Origin: Bacteroidales bacterium UBA2800
GTDB taxonomy: Bacteria; Bacteroidota; Bacteroidia; Bacteroidales; Paludibacteraceae
Direction of reading: 5' to 3'
DNA: 30,569 bases
Assembly: GCA_002351925.1 (NCBI GenBank)
Contig: DEHM01000025.1
Location: 1,272-31,840 of the forward strand
Part shown: piece after piece, positions 1 to 6,947 of the stretch
Layout: each line of letters starts with the position of its first letter
How positions within the stretch are numbered: the first letter of the stretch is position 1
The notes under the pieces: generated by a model
Database searches by the model: none
What the model saw: the letters and a program-made list of their open reading frames with translations, nothing else
Told to the model about the DNA's origin: nothing
Translations under genes and position numbers: made by a program

Positions 1-123
1 GGTGTCATCCCCGCGCAGGACTATGACTTCCTCTACAAAGCCGGCGTCGCCGCCATCTTCGGCCCCGGCACCCCGGTTGCCTATTCCGCGAAAGTGGTTA
101 TGCAATTATTGATGCAAGAATAA
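1..123 (+). CDS. mutB: Methylmalonyl-CoA mutase large subunit, C-terminal end (partial)
   Basis: Forty codons and a TAA are present; the 5' part lies outside the window. The peptide begins GVIPAQDYDFLYKAG and runs through IFGPGT, which matches the end of the cobalamin-binding domain of the catalytic subunit of methylmalonyl-CoA mutase. From family knowledge, this enzyme interconverts succinyl-CoA and (R)-methylmalonyl-CoA using adenosylcobalamin, a step of propionate formation in Bacteroidales. The catalytic TIM barrel and the DXHXXG cobalamin motif are not visible here. A cobalamin-binding domain of another mutase, such as isobutyryl-CoA mutase, cannot be fully excluded, but the GGVIP...IFGPGT signature is typical of methylmalonyl-CoA mutase. 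Confidence 0.82.
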   Translation, partial: GVIPAQDYDFLYKAGVAAIFGPGTPVAYSAKVVMQLLMQE

Positions 124-160
124 TCATCGCAAGCCCGCGCCCCGCTGCGCAATCTATTTG

Positions 161-176
161 TCAGCCTGAGGGCTGA
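161..176 (+). other. Short hairpin in the 3' region after the mutase gene
   Basis: TCAGCC and GGCTGA form a perfect 6-bp stem around a TGAG loop, 37 bases after the mutase stop and 11 bases before the terminator stem. It may be part of the mutase 3' untranslated region. No known RNA family was recognised. Confidence 0.4.
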
Positions 177-187
177 GAGCGAAAGGC

Positions 188-219
188 AGAGGCACCATCG
201 AGGTGTCTCTATCTTTTTT
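188..219 (+). terminator. Intrinsic terminator of the mutase transcript
   Basis: AGAGGCACC pairs with GGTGTCTCT (nine pairs, one of them G-U) around an ATCGA loop, followed by ATC and six T. This is a normal rho-independent layout on the plus strand and separates the mutase transcript from the promoter at 271-301. Confidence 0.75.
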
Positions 220-270
220 GCGGTTTAGCACCCCGAAGTTCCCCGTCGGACGTAATTTTTCTCATTTTTC

Positions 271-301
271 TTGCATATATCATTTTTTTTGCGTAACTTT
301 G
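271..301 (+). promoter_or_regulatory. Bacteroidota promoter for the flavoprotein gene
   Basis: TTG at 271-273 and TAACTTTG at 294-301 are separated by exactly 20 bp, with a T-rich spacer. The ATG at 321 is only 19 bases beyond the -7 box, so the 5' leader is very short. An inverted repeat, TTTGCACG (298-305) with CGTGCAAA (312-319), overlaps the -7 box and the start of the transcript. Confidence 0.8.
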
Positions 302-320
302 CACGCAAAATCGTGCAAAT

Positions 321-935
321 ATGAAAGTTCTATTGATTAATGGTTCGCCGCGGAAGAGCGGGAATACGTATCTGGCGCTGAAGGAAGCGGCGCAGGAGTT
401 GGAAAGGAACGGTGTAGAGACCGAGATCGTGGGTGTCGGCACAAAGCCGGTAAGAGGCTGTATTGCATGCTCGACCTGCAAGACGAAGGGTAATAACCAA
501 TGCGTGTTCGACGACGATATCTGCAACGAGGTAAGCGCCAAGATGGCGGCGAGCGACGGACTAATTGTGGGTTCGCCGGTCTATTACGGTCAACCGAACG
601 GAACGGTGATTGCGCTGATTCAGAGGATGTTATATTCGAATGGAGCAGCCTTCAACGGCAAGCCAGCAGCCGGGGTAGCGGTATGTCGCCGAGGAGGCGC
701 AACCGCGGCTTTGCAGACGCTGAATATGCCGTTTCAGTTGCTGAACATGCCGATCGTGACGAGCCAATATTGGAATATCGTCTATGGACGCTTGGAAGGC
801 GAAGCCGCTTTGGACGCCGAAGGCATGCAGACCATGCGGTCACTCGCCAAGAACATGGCATATCTGTTGAAGGCGACAAAAGACCAGCCCAAAACCGAAT
901 ACGAACCTCGCCAAGCTATGCATTTTATCCGATAA
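321..935 (+). CDS. Flavodoxin-like NAD(P)H oxidoreductase, iron-sulfur flavoprotein type
   Basis: A 204-residue protein starting MKVLLINGSPRKSGNT, the phosphate-binding loop of FMN-dependent NADPH reductases and flavodoxin-fold proteins. Cysteines 47, 50, 53 and 61 form CX2CX2CX7C, which fits the compact cluster motif of iron-sulfur flavoproteins (Isf). GSPVYYGQPNG is the second FMN-contacting loop of this family. The likely role is cytosolic electron transfer or reduction of an unknown substrate; the sequence does not tell which. The start follows directly from the promoter 19 bases upstream. The gene is monocistronic and ends 12 bases before the convergent DUF2490 gene, with no visible terminator between them. 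Whether the cluster is really bound is inferred only from the motif. Confidence 0.85.
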   Translation: MKVLLINGSPRKSGNTYLALKEAAQELERNGVETEIVGVGTKPVRGCIACSTCKTKGNNQCVFDDDICNEVSAKMAASDGLIVGSPVYYGQPNGTVIALIQRMLYSNGAAFNGKPAAGVAVCRRGGATAALQTLNMPFQLLNMPIVTSQYWNIVYGRLEGEAALDAEGMQTMRSLAKNMAYLLKATKDQPKTEYEPRQAMHFIR

Positions 936-947
936 GGATTTCGCTAT

Positions 948-1778
948 TTACCACTCCAGATTATACAGCACACCGATAGAGTGCATATAGAGTGTTTCTT
1001 CGGTGAGCTGGATTTTTCCTTTGGTCCTCGTGATGTTGACGTCGCGGTCGTAGCCGTAGGTGAAGCGATAGAAGAAATCGAGGCTGCTCAGTTTGCTCAC
1101 GCGCCATTTGACACCGGCTTGCGTGCGCACGTTGCAAATGAACTGATGCCCGTTACGCTGTTGGTACTCCGGCACATTGAGCGTATTGACGATTTCGAGC
1201 CAAAGATAGGGTTTGACGGGTTTGCCGGGCACATGAAACTCCGCACCCAGCCTGCTGCGCAAGAACCAATCGTACTGGTTCTTTTCTGCGGGATTCACAC
1301 TATCCGTACGCATATCCAGTTGCACCCGCTCACGCAGGTAGATCTTCGCATAATCGAAACTATAGGAACCCGTCACGCTGAAGAACACACGATGGCGAAC
1401 CCACTCTTTGGCGTCGGCTTTCTTGGTAGCCGACCAAGTGCTGTCCGGTCCAAGAAGCTTGAGCGTGTAGCCGACATCGAGCTTAAGGTACTTGATAGGT
1501 TTGTAGGAAAAGTCGATCGTCGTATACGACTTGCGGAAGTAGGGTCCAACCATCGAGTTGTAGACATCGAAATAGAGTTCTTCGCCTAAGCCCAGTCGCA
1601 GACCATTGTCCCATTTCTTAGCGAATGATGCACCGACACGCAGCTGTGCCACATTCGCCGTAGTCGCCGTTTCACTATCGTAGGTCACAGCGAGCACCGG
1701 CAGGGAGCACAGCAGACAGAGTAGCGCGCACAAACTGTTGCGCGCCCACGAGCGTGATATGTGCGGAAACGTTTTCAT
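948..1778 (-). CDS. DUF2490 family outer-membrane beta-barrel protein
   Basis: A 276-residue protein with an N-terminal signal peptide (hydrophobic core about residues 16-29, cleavage near LPVLA). The rest alternates in the way of a beta-barrel, with Tyr- and Arg-rich strands, and the chain ends NLEW with a terminal aromatic residue, as in many outer-membrane barrels. The pattern (LRLGLGEELYF, YLKLDVGYTL, RHRVFF, RSRLGAEF) matches DUF2490, a Bacteroidota family with no established substrate. It is the third gene of a minus-strand operon, only 3 bases after the stop of the beta-helix gene, so the two are probably co-transcribed and perhaps act together at the cell surface. A porin or an anchor for the beta-helix protein are both possible; neither is shown. 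Confidence 0.78.
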   Translation of the reverse strand: MKTFPHISRSWARNSLCALLCLLCSLPVLAVTYDSETATTANVAQLRVGASFAKKWDNGLRLGLGEELYFDVYNSMVGPYFRKSYTTIDFSYKPIKYLKLDVGYTLKLLGPDSTWSATKKADAKEWVRHRVFFSVTGSYSFDYAKIYLRERVQLDMRTDSVNPAEKNQYDWFLRSRLGAEFHVPGKPVKPYLWLEIVNTLNVPEYQQRNGHQFICNVRTQAGVKWRVSKLSSLDFFYRFTYGYDRDVNITRTKGKIQLTEETLYMHSIGVLYNLEW

Positions 1779-1781
1779 CGT

Positions 1782-3734
1782 TTACCATCCACCGGGACCT
1801 CCGCCGCTGGACGAATAGCTGGAGAGGGTGACAGAAGAGCCGCCGGTAGCCGTAGCAGGATAATAGCCTACTCCGTCGAAGAGCTGTGTTCCTCCGGGTG
1901 TCACGCCCGACTTGAGGCTGGGCGTAGAGGAGGTATAAACGACGAGTTTCTGGCTGCTGCCGCCTCCGCCGGGACCTCCACCACCGCCGGACGAGGTCTT
2001 GGTAGGCGTCTTGAAGACGAAGACCAGATCGTTGCCGTTATTGAGTGCGTACCAAGCGTTGGCTGTCCACGAACTCGTCTGCTTGCAGGTGCCGCCGGAG
2101 ATGCTTGCGCCGCTCTCCAGACCGCCCACAGCGACAATGGTACCACCTTGCACGTAGAGTTTATAACCGCCTTCGGTATTGGCATCGATAGCTACTTCAG
2201 GCGAGGAAGAACCGATAGCATAGACCAGCCCGCCCTTGATGTAACAGTTACCGTTGGCATCCAGGCCGTCGCTGTTGGTCGCACGCGCATAGACGAAACC
2301 GCCATTGATGGTCATATTTGATGCCGAGTTGATGGCATCGTCGTACGCATTGATGGCTATCTCGCCGCCGTTGATGGTCAGCGTGGACTTACTCTCGATA
2401 CCCTCGGCATTACGGCCGGAAGTAGTGACGAAGATCTTTCCTCCGTCGATGGTGATCGCACCCTTTGCTTTGACGCCCTTAGGCGAGGAGTAGTAGCTAT
2501 TGTCAATCCGATCGGTGTTGCCGGTATAGTTGGTGTTGGTGGTCGTGCCGTTGGAATAGAACAGACCGCCGGTAGTTGTGATCACGACCGCCGCACTATC
2601 GCTGAGCGTGAACGTGCCGTCGCTCTTGATACCTTTGCCGCCGCTACCCGACGATGACAAAGTCAGCGTACCGCCGGAGAGGGACATATTGCCGTCTGAC
2701 GAGAGGCAGGCCGACGACTTGGTCTCCAGGTCATCGGTATCCCATTTGCCAATCCCCGAAGTCGTGATGTTCACGGTACCTCCTGTGACGAACAGATCGC
2801 CATCGGCCTTGATACCTTTGGCCGCCGTAGCCGTGACAGTGATATTAATAGTACCACCGTTGACATACACGTTGCCGCTATCTTCGTCCTCGTGGTCGGT
2901 CGTCTCGCCGGTAGAGCCGGTCGTTGAATCGTCGATATCACACTGGATACCATCGTCCCCCACTCCACTGATATTGATAGCGCCGCTCTCCATGAGGAAA
3001 TACTGGCTGCAGTTGATACCGTCGCCAACAGCCGAGAGCACGTTGATTGTAGCATTCTTGATGGTGAAATACTCGCCGGTCTTGATAGCGTGCTTCAGGT
3101 TTCCGTACATGTTGAGCGTACCTTTCTGCTTGAACTCGGCATGCCCCTTGATATACAGACATCCCTTCTGGCTGCCCGTGGAAGCGTCGCGCAAAGTATT
3201 GGTAGTGCCGGTTATGACCTTCACGTCGATACGCTTGCCGTTTTGCACATGTACCGCCGCGCCGGAATAGGTGGCCGACACGTTCGTCAGCGTCAGACCG
3301 TTCAACTCCACGGTTGCCTTGTATGAGCCGGACATATAGAACCCGCCATCGTTCGAACTACCCGACAGCGAATACGTAATCTCAGTTGCCAAATCGCTGC
3401 TCTGGGCGATGCTCACGTGCGCACCCGATTGCGCGATAGTAAGGTATTGGGCAACGTTGCCGGCTACAGTAATAGCCGCCGAAGAACCATTATAGACCAC
3501 TTTCACCGACCCGTCCGTCACTTCCGTCTCGTCCACATACATATTGTCTATATCGCTCAGCGCAAACGCTTTGCCCATTACCGTCAGCGTCGAACCATTA
3601 TCGAAAGGCATCGAATATGTCTGCGCTGCGGGAAACTGATAGGTTACATTCCCCACTTGTACGTTAAGCGTCTGGGCTGTCAGCAGACCGCTAACCGCTA
3701 ATCCGCTGATTACTAATCCTATAATCCGTCTCAT
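1782..3734 (-). CDS. Secreted right-handed beta-helix, Cthe_2159-like carbohydrate-binding protein (DUF4353)
   Basis: A 650-residue protein with a signal peptide (about residues 1-20). Residues 22-100 form a small beta domain (VGNVTYQFP through VYVDETEV-like text). From about residue 125 to 560 there are repeated short turns of the type GGxINI, KGIKADGD, GDGIN and DDGIQ, the signature of a stacked beta-helix related to Cthe_2159, known in the family to bind acidic or cellulosic polysaccharide with calcium. Asp-Gly turns would supply calcium ligands. The C-terminal ~60 residues are low-complexity Gly/Ser (SSGGGGGPGGGG) and end GGW. Its start overlaps the upstream small gene's stop (ATGA), which implies translational coupling. 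Related proteins are often near CotH and VTC genes; none is visible here. The ligand is unknown. Confidence 0.82.
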   Translation of the reverse strand: MRRIIGLVISGLAVSGLLTAQTLNVQVGNVTYQFPAAQTYSMPFDNGSTLTVMGKAFALSDIDNMYVDETEVTDGSVKVVYNGSSAAITVAGNVAQYLTIAQSGAHVSIAQSSDLATEITYSLSGSSNDGGFYMSGSYKATVELNGLTLTNVSATYSGAAVHVQNGKRIDVKVITGTTNTLRDASTGSQKGCLYIKGHAEFKQKGTLNMYGNLKHAIKTGEYFTIKNATINVLSAVGDGINCSQYFLMESGAINISGVGDDGIQCDIDDSTTGSTGETTDHEDEDSGNVYVNGGTINITVTATAAKGIKADGDLFVTGGTVNITTSGIGKWDTDDLETKSSACLSSDGNMSLSGGTLTLSSSGSGGKGIKSDGTFTLSDSAAVVITTTGGLFYSNGTTTNTNYTGNTDRIDNSYYSSPKGVKAKGAITIDGGKIFVTTSGRNAEGIESKSTLTINGGEIAINAYDDAINSASNMTINGGFVYARATNSDGLDANGNCYIKGGLVYAIGSSSPEVAIDANTEGGYKLYVQGGTIVAVGGLESGASISGGTCKQTSSWTANAWYALNNGNDLVFVFKTPTKTSSGGGGGPGGGGSSQKLVVYTSSTPSLKSGVTPGGTQLFDGVGYYPATATGGSSVTLSSYSSSGGGPGGW

Positions 3735-4138
3735 TTTACAATCAATTTTTGCGATTTACCATTTTGTACCATTACGTACGTACCCTTATCTAACTGCTGT
3801 ACAGCCTGCACCAAACTATTAAATGTACCAAGCGACATACCGTTGACACTATACACCGTCAAAGGAGCATCTGCGTTTAATACATTCTCTATGCCCTCCG
3901 GCAGGCTCTCGCCATCCGTAGAAAACTGCATCGCTGCTAAATCTGTCAGCGTGAAATGTACCGTACCCTCTGCGTTTGTCACATCCAACTGTGCACCATT
4001 CACCGTCATCGTCAAGTTCGCTACCGGCAACGCGGTCTTCGAACCTACCGTGTTTGTGAATACTAAATACGCATAATCGCCTGCATGCGTCAACATCGAG
4101 CACACCAGCACTGCTAATACTATTCCTATCTTTCTCAT
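3731..4138 (-). CDS. Small secreted protein with a type IX sorting-like C-terminal tail
   Basis: A 135-residue protein from MRKIGIVLA. A longer in-frame start at 4201 exists, but the ATG at 4138 has a full Shine-Dalgarno (AAGGAGGT) 4 bases upstream and opens directly into a signal peptide (about residues 1-20, ending THA). Residues 22-80 form a small beta domain (LTMTVNGAQL, LTDLAAMQFS) of a type common in Bacteroidales surface proteins. The last ~45 residues (LTVYSVNGMSLGTF, DKGTYVMVQNGKSQK, then LIVK) resemble the C-terminal sorting domain of type IX secretion substrates. Export by type IX secretion is inferred. It is the first gene of the operon, coupled by ATGA to the beta-helix gene. Confidence 0.72.
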   Translation of the reverse strand: MRKIGIVLAVLVCSMLTHAGDYAYLVFTNTVGSKTALPVANLTMTVNGAQLDVTNAEGTVHFTLTDLAAMQFSTDGESLPEGIENVLNADAPLTVYSVNGMSLGTFNSLVQAVQQLDKGTYVMVQNGKSQKLIVK

Positions 4139-4142
4139 AACT

Positions 4143-4150
4143 ACCTCCTT
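4143..4150 (-). promoter_or_regulatory. Strong Shine-Dalgarno before the small secreted protein
   Basis: On the minus strand AAGGAGGT lies 4 bases before the ATG at 4138. It is an eight-base match to the anti-Shine-Dalgarno, which is uncommon in Bacteroidota; the other leaders in this window lack it. It decides the start codon. Confidence 0.75.
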
Positions 4151-4176
4151 TTTTAGAGACACATAAAATTCCGCTG

Positions 4177-4184
4177 CAAAATTA
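4177..4184 (-). promoter_or_regulatory. Candidate -7 box for the surface operon
   Basis: The minus strand reads TAATTTTG here, matching TAnnTTTG, about 39 bases before the start at 4138. Unlike the other promoters in this window there is no TTG at the expected position 20 bases upstream (minus strand reads ACG near 4205). It could therefore be a weak promoter that needs an activator such as the divergent AraC protein. Confidence 0.45.
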
Positions 4185-4259
4185 CTGCTTTCCGCGCACA
4201 TACGCGTTATCTATTTATGAGGAATTATTAACTAAAAGTAAGATTTTATCCCAAAAAAC

Positions 4260-4290
4260 TTGTGTATATGAGATTTTTATTGTAATTTTG
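4260..4290 (+). promoter_or_regulatory. Promoter of the AraC-type regulator
   Basis: TTG at 4260-4262, 20 bp, then TAATTTTG at 4283-4290; the ATG follows at 4310. ATTTTG (4285-4290) and CAAAAT (4295-4300) form an inverted repeat across the -7 box and the first transcribed bases. Confidence 0.75.
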
Positions 4291-4309
4291 TGCGCAAAAT
4301 GAGGATTAC

Positions 4310-5188
4310 ATGAACACCAAGCAGCATTTTGAAGAAGCTTATCGCACACTCGAAAGGACGGAAGTAGCGGTGCTACGGAACATTCCCGATTATAATCCCG
4401 TCTACGGGATAGACATCGTGTCCAAATACTTGACGGTTATCATCTGTCATTCCGGTAGTGCACGTCTACTCTATGACATGCAAGAGGTACATTTTACAGC
4501 CAACAGCATCGCGATCATCTTGCCTGATCATATTATGCGACCACTCGAAAGCAGCCCTGACTACCGCGTGACGTTTATTATACACTCCAACGCATTCAGC
4601 GAAGAGCTGAAAACCAAACGCCTGACGCACGATTACGACAAATTTCACCTGCACCCTGCCTGCCAAATGACAAAGGGAGATATGGAGCTCTTTCTCAAGG
4701 CTTTAGACGTATTTGAACACCTATGTCAAACCTCATTACAGCGCTATCATTTGCGGCACGAGATGCTGATTGAACAGAGCAATGTAATGACAGAAATGAT
4801 CAATGCCTGCCGACGCGAAACGGACAACGACGCGCCTGCCTTGTCTCGTAATCAGATGGTGTTTCAGGAATTCTCTAACCGGCTGGCAGCGCACTATCGC
4901 GAGCAACACGAGGTAGCTTTCTATGCCGAGAAAGCGCATCTCACAACACGCCATTTCTCCGTTGTCATCAAAGAAGTAGTGGGGCTTTCCGCCAGTGATT
5001 ATATTGAGCAATACCTGGTTACGCAAGCCAAGAACCTGTTGTCCTCTCGTCCGGATTTGTCGGTACAGCAGATCAGCTACCATCTCGGCTTTGCCGAATC
5101 ACCTTCCTTTTGCCGTTTCTTCAAACGCCTCATCGGCATCACACCAAATGAGTTTCGCCAAACCATCCTGCCGGCAAAGACACAATAA
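4310..5188 (+). CDS. AraC family transcriptional regulator
   Basis: A 292-residue protein. The last ~100 residues carry the double helix-turn-helix of AraC/XylS proteins: AEKAHLTTRHFSVVIKEVVG is the first reading helix region, and LSVQQISYHLGFAESPSF then FKRLIGITPNEFR the second. The N-terminal ~160 residues contain a cupin-like segment (SARLLYDMQEVHFTANSIAI), which in this family senses a ligand or holds a dimer. It is divergent from the three-gene surface operon at 4138-948, with 171 bases between the two starts, so it probably controls that operon and perhaps itself. No operator could be picked out by eye. The ligand is unknown. No partner gene follows; the next promoter is at 5212. Confidence 0.9.
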   Translation: MNTKQHFEEAYRTLERTEVAVLRNIPDYNPVYGIDIVSKYLTVIICHSGSARLLYDMQEVHFTANSIAIILPDHIMRPLESSPDYRVTFIIHSNAFSEELKTKRLTHDYDKFHLHPACQMTKGDMELFLKALDVFEHLCQTSLQRYHLRHEMLIEQSNVMTEMINACRRETDNDAPALSRNQMVFQEFSNRLAAHYREQHEVAFYAEKAHLTTRHFSVVIKEVVGLSASDYIEQYLVTQAKNLLSSRPDLSVQQISYHLGFAESPSFCRFFKRLIGITPNEFRQTILPAKTQ

Positions 5189-5211
5189 TAAGCAAGAAAA
5201 AAGAGAAAAAT

Positions 5212-5242
5212 TTGTGTAATTCAGAAAAAAGTTGTACCTTTG
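5212..5242 (+). promoter_or_regulatory. Promoter of the nuclease-DUF5020 operon
   Basis: TTG at 5212-5214, 20 bp spacer, TACCTTTG at 5235-5242. ACCTTTGC (5236-5243) and GCAAAGGT (5248-5255) form a perfect 8-bp inverted repeat with an AGGC loop overlapping the -7 box and the transcript start. The leader to the ATG at 5286 is about 35-40 bases. Confidence 0.85.
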
Positions 5243-5285
5243 CAGGCGCAAAGGTGAAGCAACACAAAAAAAAACCACAGATACC

Positions 5286-6101
5286 ATGAGACGGATTTAC
5301 TATTTCCTTATTATCCTCGTATGCGCGTGTATGTACTCTATGCCGGCCCTGTCATGGGGTCAGAAGGGTCATCGTGTGATAGCGAAGATAGCGTACGACA
5401 ACCTGAGCCGCAAAGCCAAGAAACAGATGGACCGCGTGCTGGGTAAGCAGGGAATGATCTACTGGGCTAACTGGCCTGACGAGATCAAGAGCGACACCAT
5501 CTATCCGAAGAGTTACGACTGGCATTTCCAGGATTTCGACGGCGGGCTGAGCGACGAGACCGTAGTGGATGCACTGACCCACTATCCGAAAGAGGGAGGA
5601 AACCTCTTCCGGGCGATGGATAGCCTTGTGACCGTCCTAAAGGACTATAAGACCGCTGCGCTGAAAGACCGCTCCGCTGTAGGACTTGAGCATACATTGC
5701 GGTTTATTGTGCACCTGAGCGGAGACCGGTATTGCCCTATGCACACGGCGCATATGGACGACCGCGGAGGCAATGACGTGAAGATGAAATGGTTCAAACA
5801 AGACACCCGTCTGCATACCGTGTGGGACGAGAAACTGGTTGATTCACAGGGCTATAGCTACACCGAGTATGCCGAGAAGCTGGAGGCGGAATATGCGGGC
5901 GAGAAGAAGGTTATCGAGGCCATGAGTGAGGCGGAACTGCTGCTCCAGAACTACCACCTGACGGAGGCTATCTACGCCTATCAGCAAGGCTGGGACGGCA
6001 ACACCTACCACTATATCTACCGCTGGCATCAGCCTATGGAGAAACAACTCTATATTGCCGGAATACGGCTAGCGAAGTTACTAAATGAAATCTACAAATG
6101 A
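5286..6101 (+). CDS. S1/P1-type zinc nuclease, secreted
   Basis: A 271-residue protein. The start at 5286 opens into a signal peptide ending ALS, so the mature chain begins with Trp24, as in P1 nuclease where the N-terminal Trp binds zinc. All nine expected ligands appear: W24, H29 (WGQKGHR), D65 (WPDEIK), H80 (DWHF), H143 and D147 (HLSGD), H153 (PMH), H177 and D181 (LHTVWDE). From family knowledge it cleaves single-stranded DNA and RNA, leaving 5'-phosphorylated products, and also acts as a 3'-nucleotidase. It probably acts in the periplasm or outside. Residues 120-133, just before the zinc helix, are encoded by the 16-bp repeat. Its stop overlaps the start of the DUF5020 gene (ATGA). Confidence 0.92.
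   Translation: MRRIYYFLIILVCACMYSMPALSWGQKGHRVIAKIAYDNLSRKAKKQMDRVLGKQGMIYWANWPDEIKSDTIYPKSYDWHFQDFDGGLSDETVVDALTHYPKEGGNLFRAMDSLVTVLKDYKTAALKDRSAVGLEHTLRFIVHLSGDRYCPMHTAHMDDRGGNDVKMKWFKQDTRLHTVWDEKLVDSQGYSYTEYAEKLEAEYAGEKKVIEAMSEAELLLQNYHLTEAIYAYQQGWDGNTYHYIYRWHQPMEKQLYIAGIRLAKLLNEIYK
5643..5685 (+). repeat. 16-bp repeat in the nuclease gene (reverse orientation)
   Basis: Two consecutive 16-bp units, GACCGCTGCGCTGAAA and GACCGCTCCGCTGTAG, preceded by GACTATAA and followed by GAC. The reverse complement agrees with the unit GTCTTACAGCGAAGCG seen in five other genes. The repeat is in frame and encodes the loop before the HTLRFIVHLSGD zinc helix. Confidence 0.8.
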
Positions 6102-6874
6102 GACGAATCTTATTAACAGGGATTATAGCCCTTTGTGCGGCAGGCGCATGGGCTGGAACGAACCTGCAGGTGTACTATGACTTCGGCAGCCTGGGGACGG
6201 CTTGTGCGAACCAGCGGAGCAACCGTATGACGACGACGCTGGAACTCTTCTACCCTGACCCATGGGGTAACACATTCGCGTTTATGGACATGGACTACAA
6301 CATCCATCCCAACGACCCGCGGAACACGCCCTTTATGGCGTATATGGAGATAGCGCGATGCCTGAATTTCTGGCAGAAGAGCAAGGCAAAGGACCTGAGT
6401 GTACAGATAGAATATAACGGCGGTCTGGGGCTGTTTTCCGACAGCACGGGCATGCGTGGTTACGGTATCAACCATGCGGCGCTGGTGGGACTCAACTACT
6501 GTCTGCACACGGCTGATTATAAGAACATCTTCAACCTGGAGTTGCTCTACAAATACATCCTCGACGGCGATAACGGCCTGAAGAACAATGTGCCGATACA
6601 GTTCACGTTTGTCTGGGGTTGCGACGACTTCTGCACGCTGAAAGGGCTGCGTTTCTCCGGCTTTCTGGATATATGGGGACAGAAGATGGGCGGCGCGCAA
6701 TCGTGGGTGCTGATTAGCGAGCCGCAGCTGTGGTACAACGTAGGGCGCTGGTTCAAATGTCCGAACCTACATGTAGGCACAGAGATTGAGTTCAGCTATA
6801 ACTTTACCGGCGGTCATCCCGGCACAGGGTTTATGTGCAACCCGTGCCTGGGAGTGAAATGGTGTTTCGATTAG
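6098..6874 (+). CDS. DUF5020 family outer-membrane protein, Tsx-like channel
   Basis: A 258-residue protein with a signal peptide ending AWA (residues 1-19). The mature part is rich in aromatic residues with amphipathic beta strands (NLQVYYDFGS, TTTLELFYPDPWGNTFAFMD, HVGTEIEFSYNF, LGVKWCF) and ends with an aromatic-acid pair, as expected for a barrel. The opening matches DUF5020. As I recall it, that family resembles the Tsx nucleoside channel group; this needs a profile search. The gene starts inside the nuclease stop codon (ATGA), a tight coupling that suggests the two act together: the nuclease would release nucleotides and nucleosides and this protein would admit them through the outer membrane. 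Nucleoside specificity is inference. Confidence 0.75.
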   Translation: MRRILLTGIIALCAAGAWAGTNLQVYYDFGSLGTACANQRSNRMTTTLELFYPDPWGNTFAFMDMDYNIHPNDPRNTPFMAYMEIARCLNFWQKSKAKDLSVQIEYNGGLGLFSDSTGMRGYGINHAALVGLNYCLHTADYKNIFNLELLYKYILDGDNGLKNNVPIQFTFVWGCDDFCTLKGLRFSGFLDIWGQKMGGAQSWVLISEPQLWYNVGRWFKCPNLHVGTEIEFSYNFTGGHPGTGFMCNPCLGVKWCFD

Positions 6875-6875
6875 C

Positions 6876-6903
6876 GGTTACAGGTTACGGGTTACGGGTT
6901 ACA
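6876..6903 (+). repeat. Heptad array, four GGTTACR units (intergenic)
   Basis: GGTTACA, GGTTACG, GGTTACG and GGTTACA follow each other without gaps, starting one base after the DUF5020 stop and ending just before the terminator. The same unit occurs inside dxs at 9469-9496. Confidence 0.85.
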
Positions 6904-6909
6904 GGATAT

Positions 6910-6943
6910 AATAAACCCTCGGTTTTACGGCCGAGGGTTTATT
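6910..6943. terminator. Bidirectional terminator between convergent genes
   Basis: AATAAACCCTCGG and CCGAGGGTTTATT form a perfect 13-bp stem with an 8-base loop. The stem ends in A and T on the two sides and lies between the convergent DUF5020 and DUF4301 genes, so it can serve both strands. Confidence 0.85.
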
Positions 6944-6947
6944 GATG

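Noticed and set aside
124..187. Riboswitch or small RNA after the mutase gene
   Set aside because: Only one 6-bp hairpin and a terminator are visible, with no promoter before them and no match to a cobalamin riboswitch box.
2578..3270. A 230-codon proline-rich plus-strand frame opposite the beta-helix gene
   Set aside because: It is a mirror of the Gly/Asp/Thr repeat codons of the beta-helix protein and has no promoter or family match.
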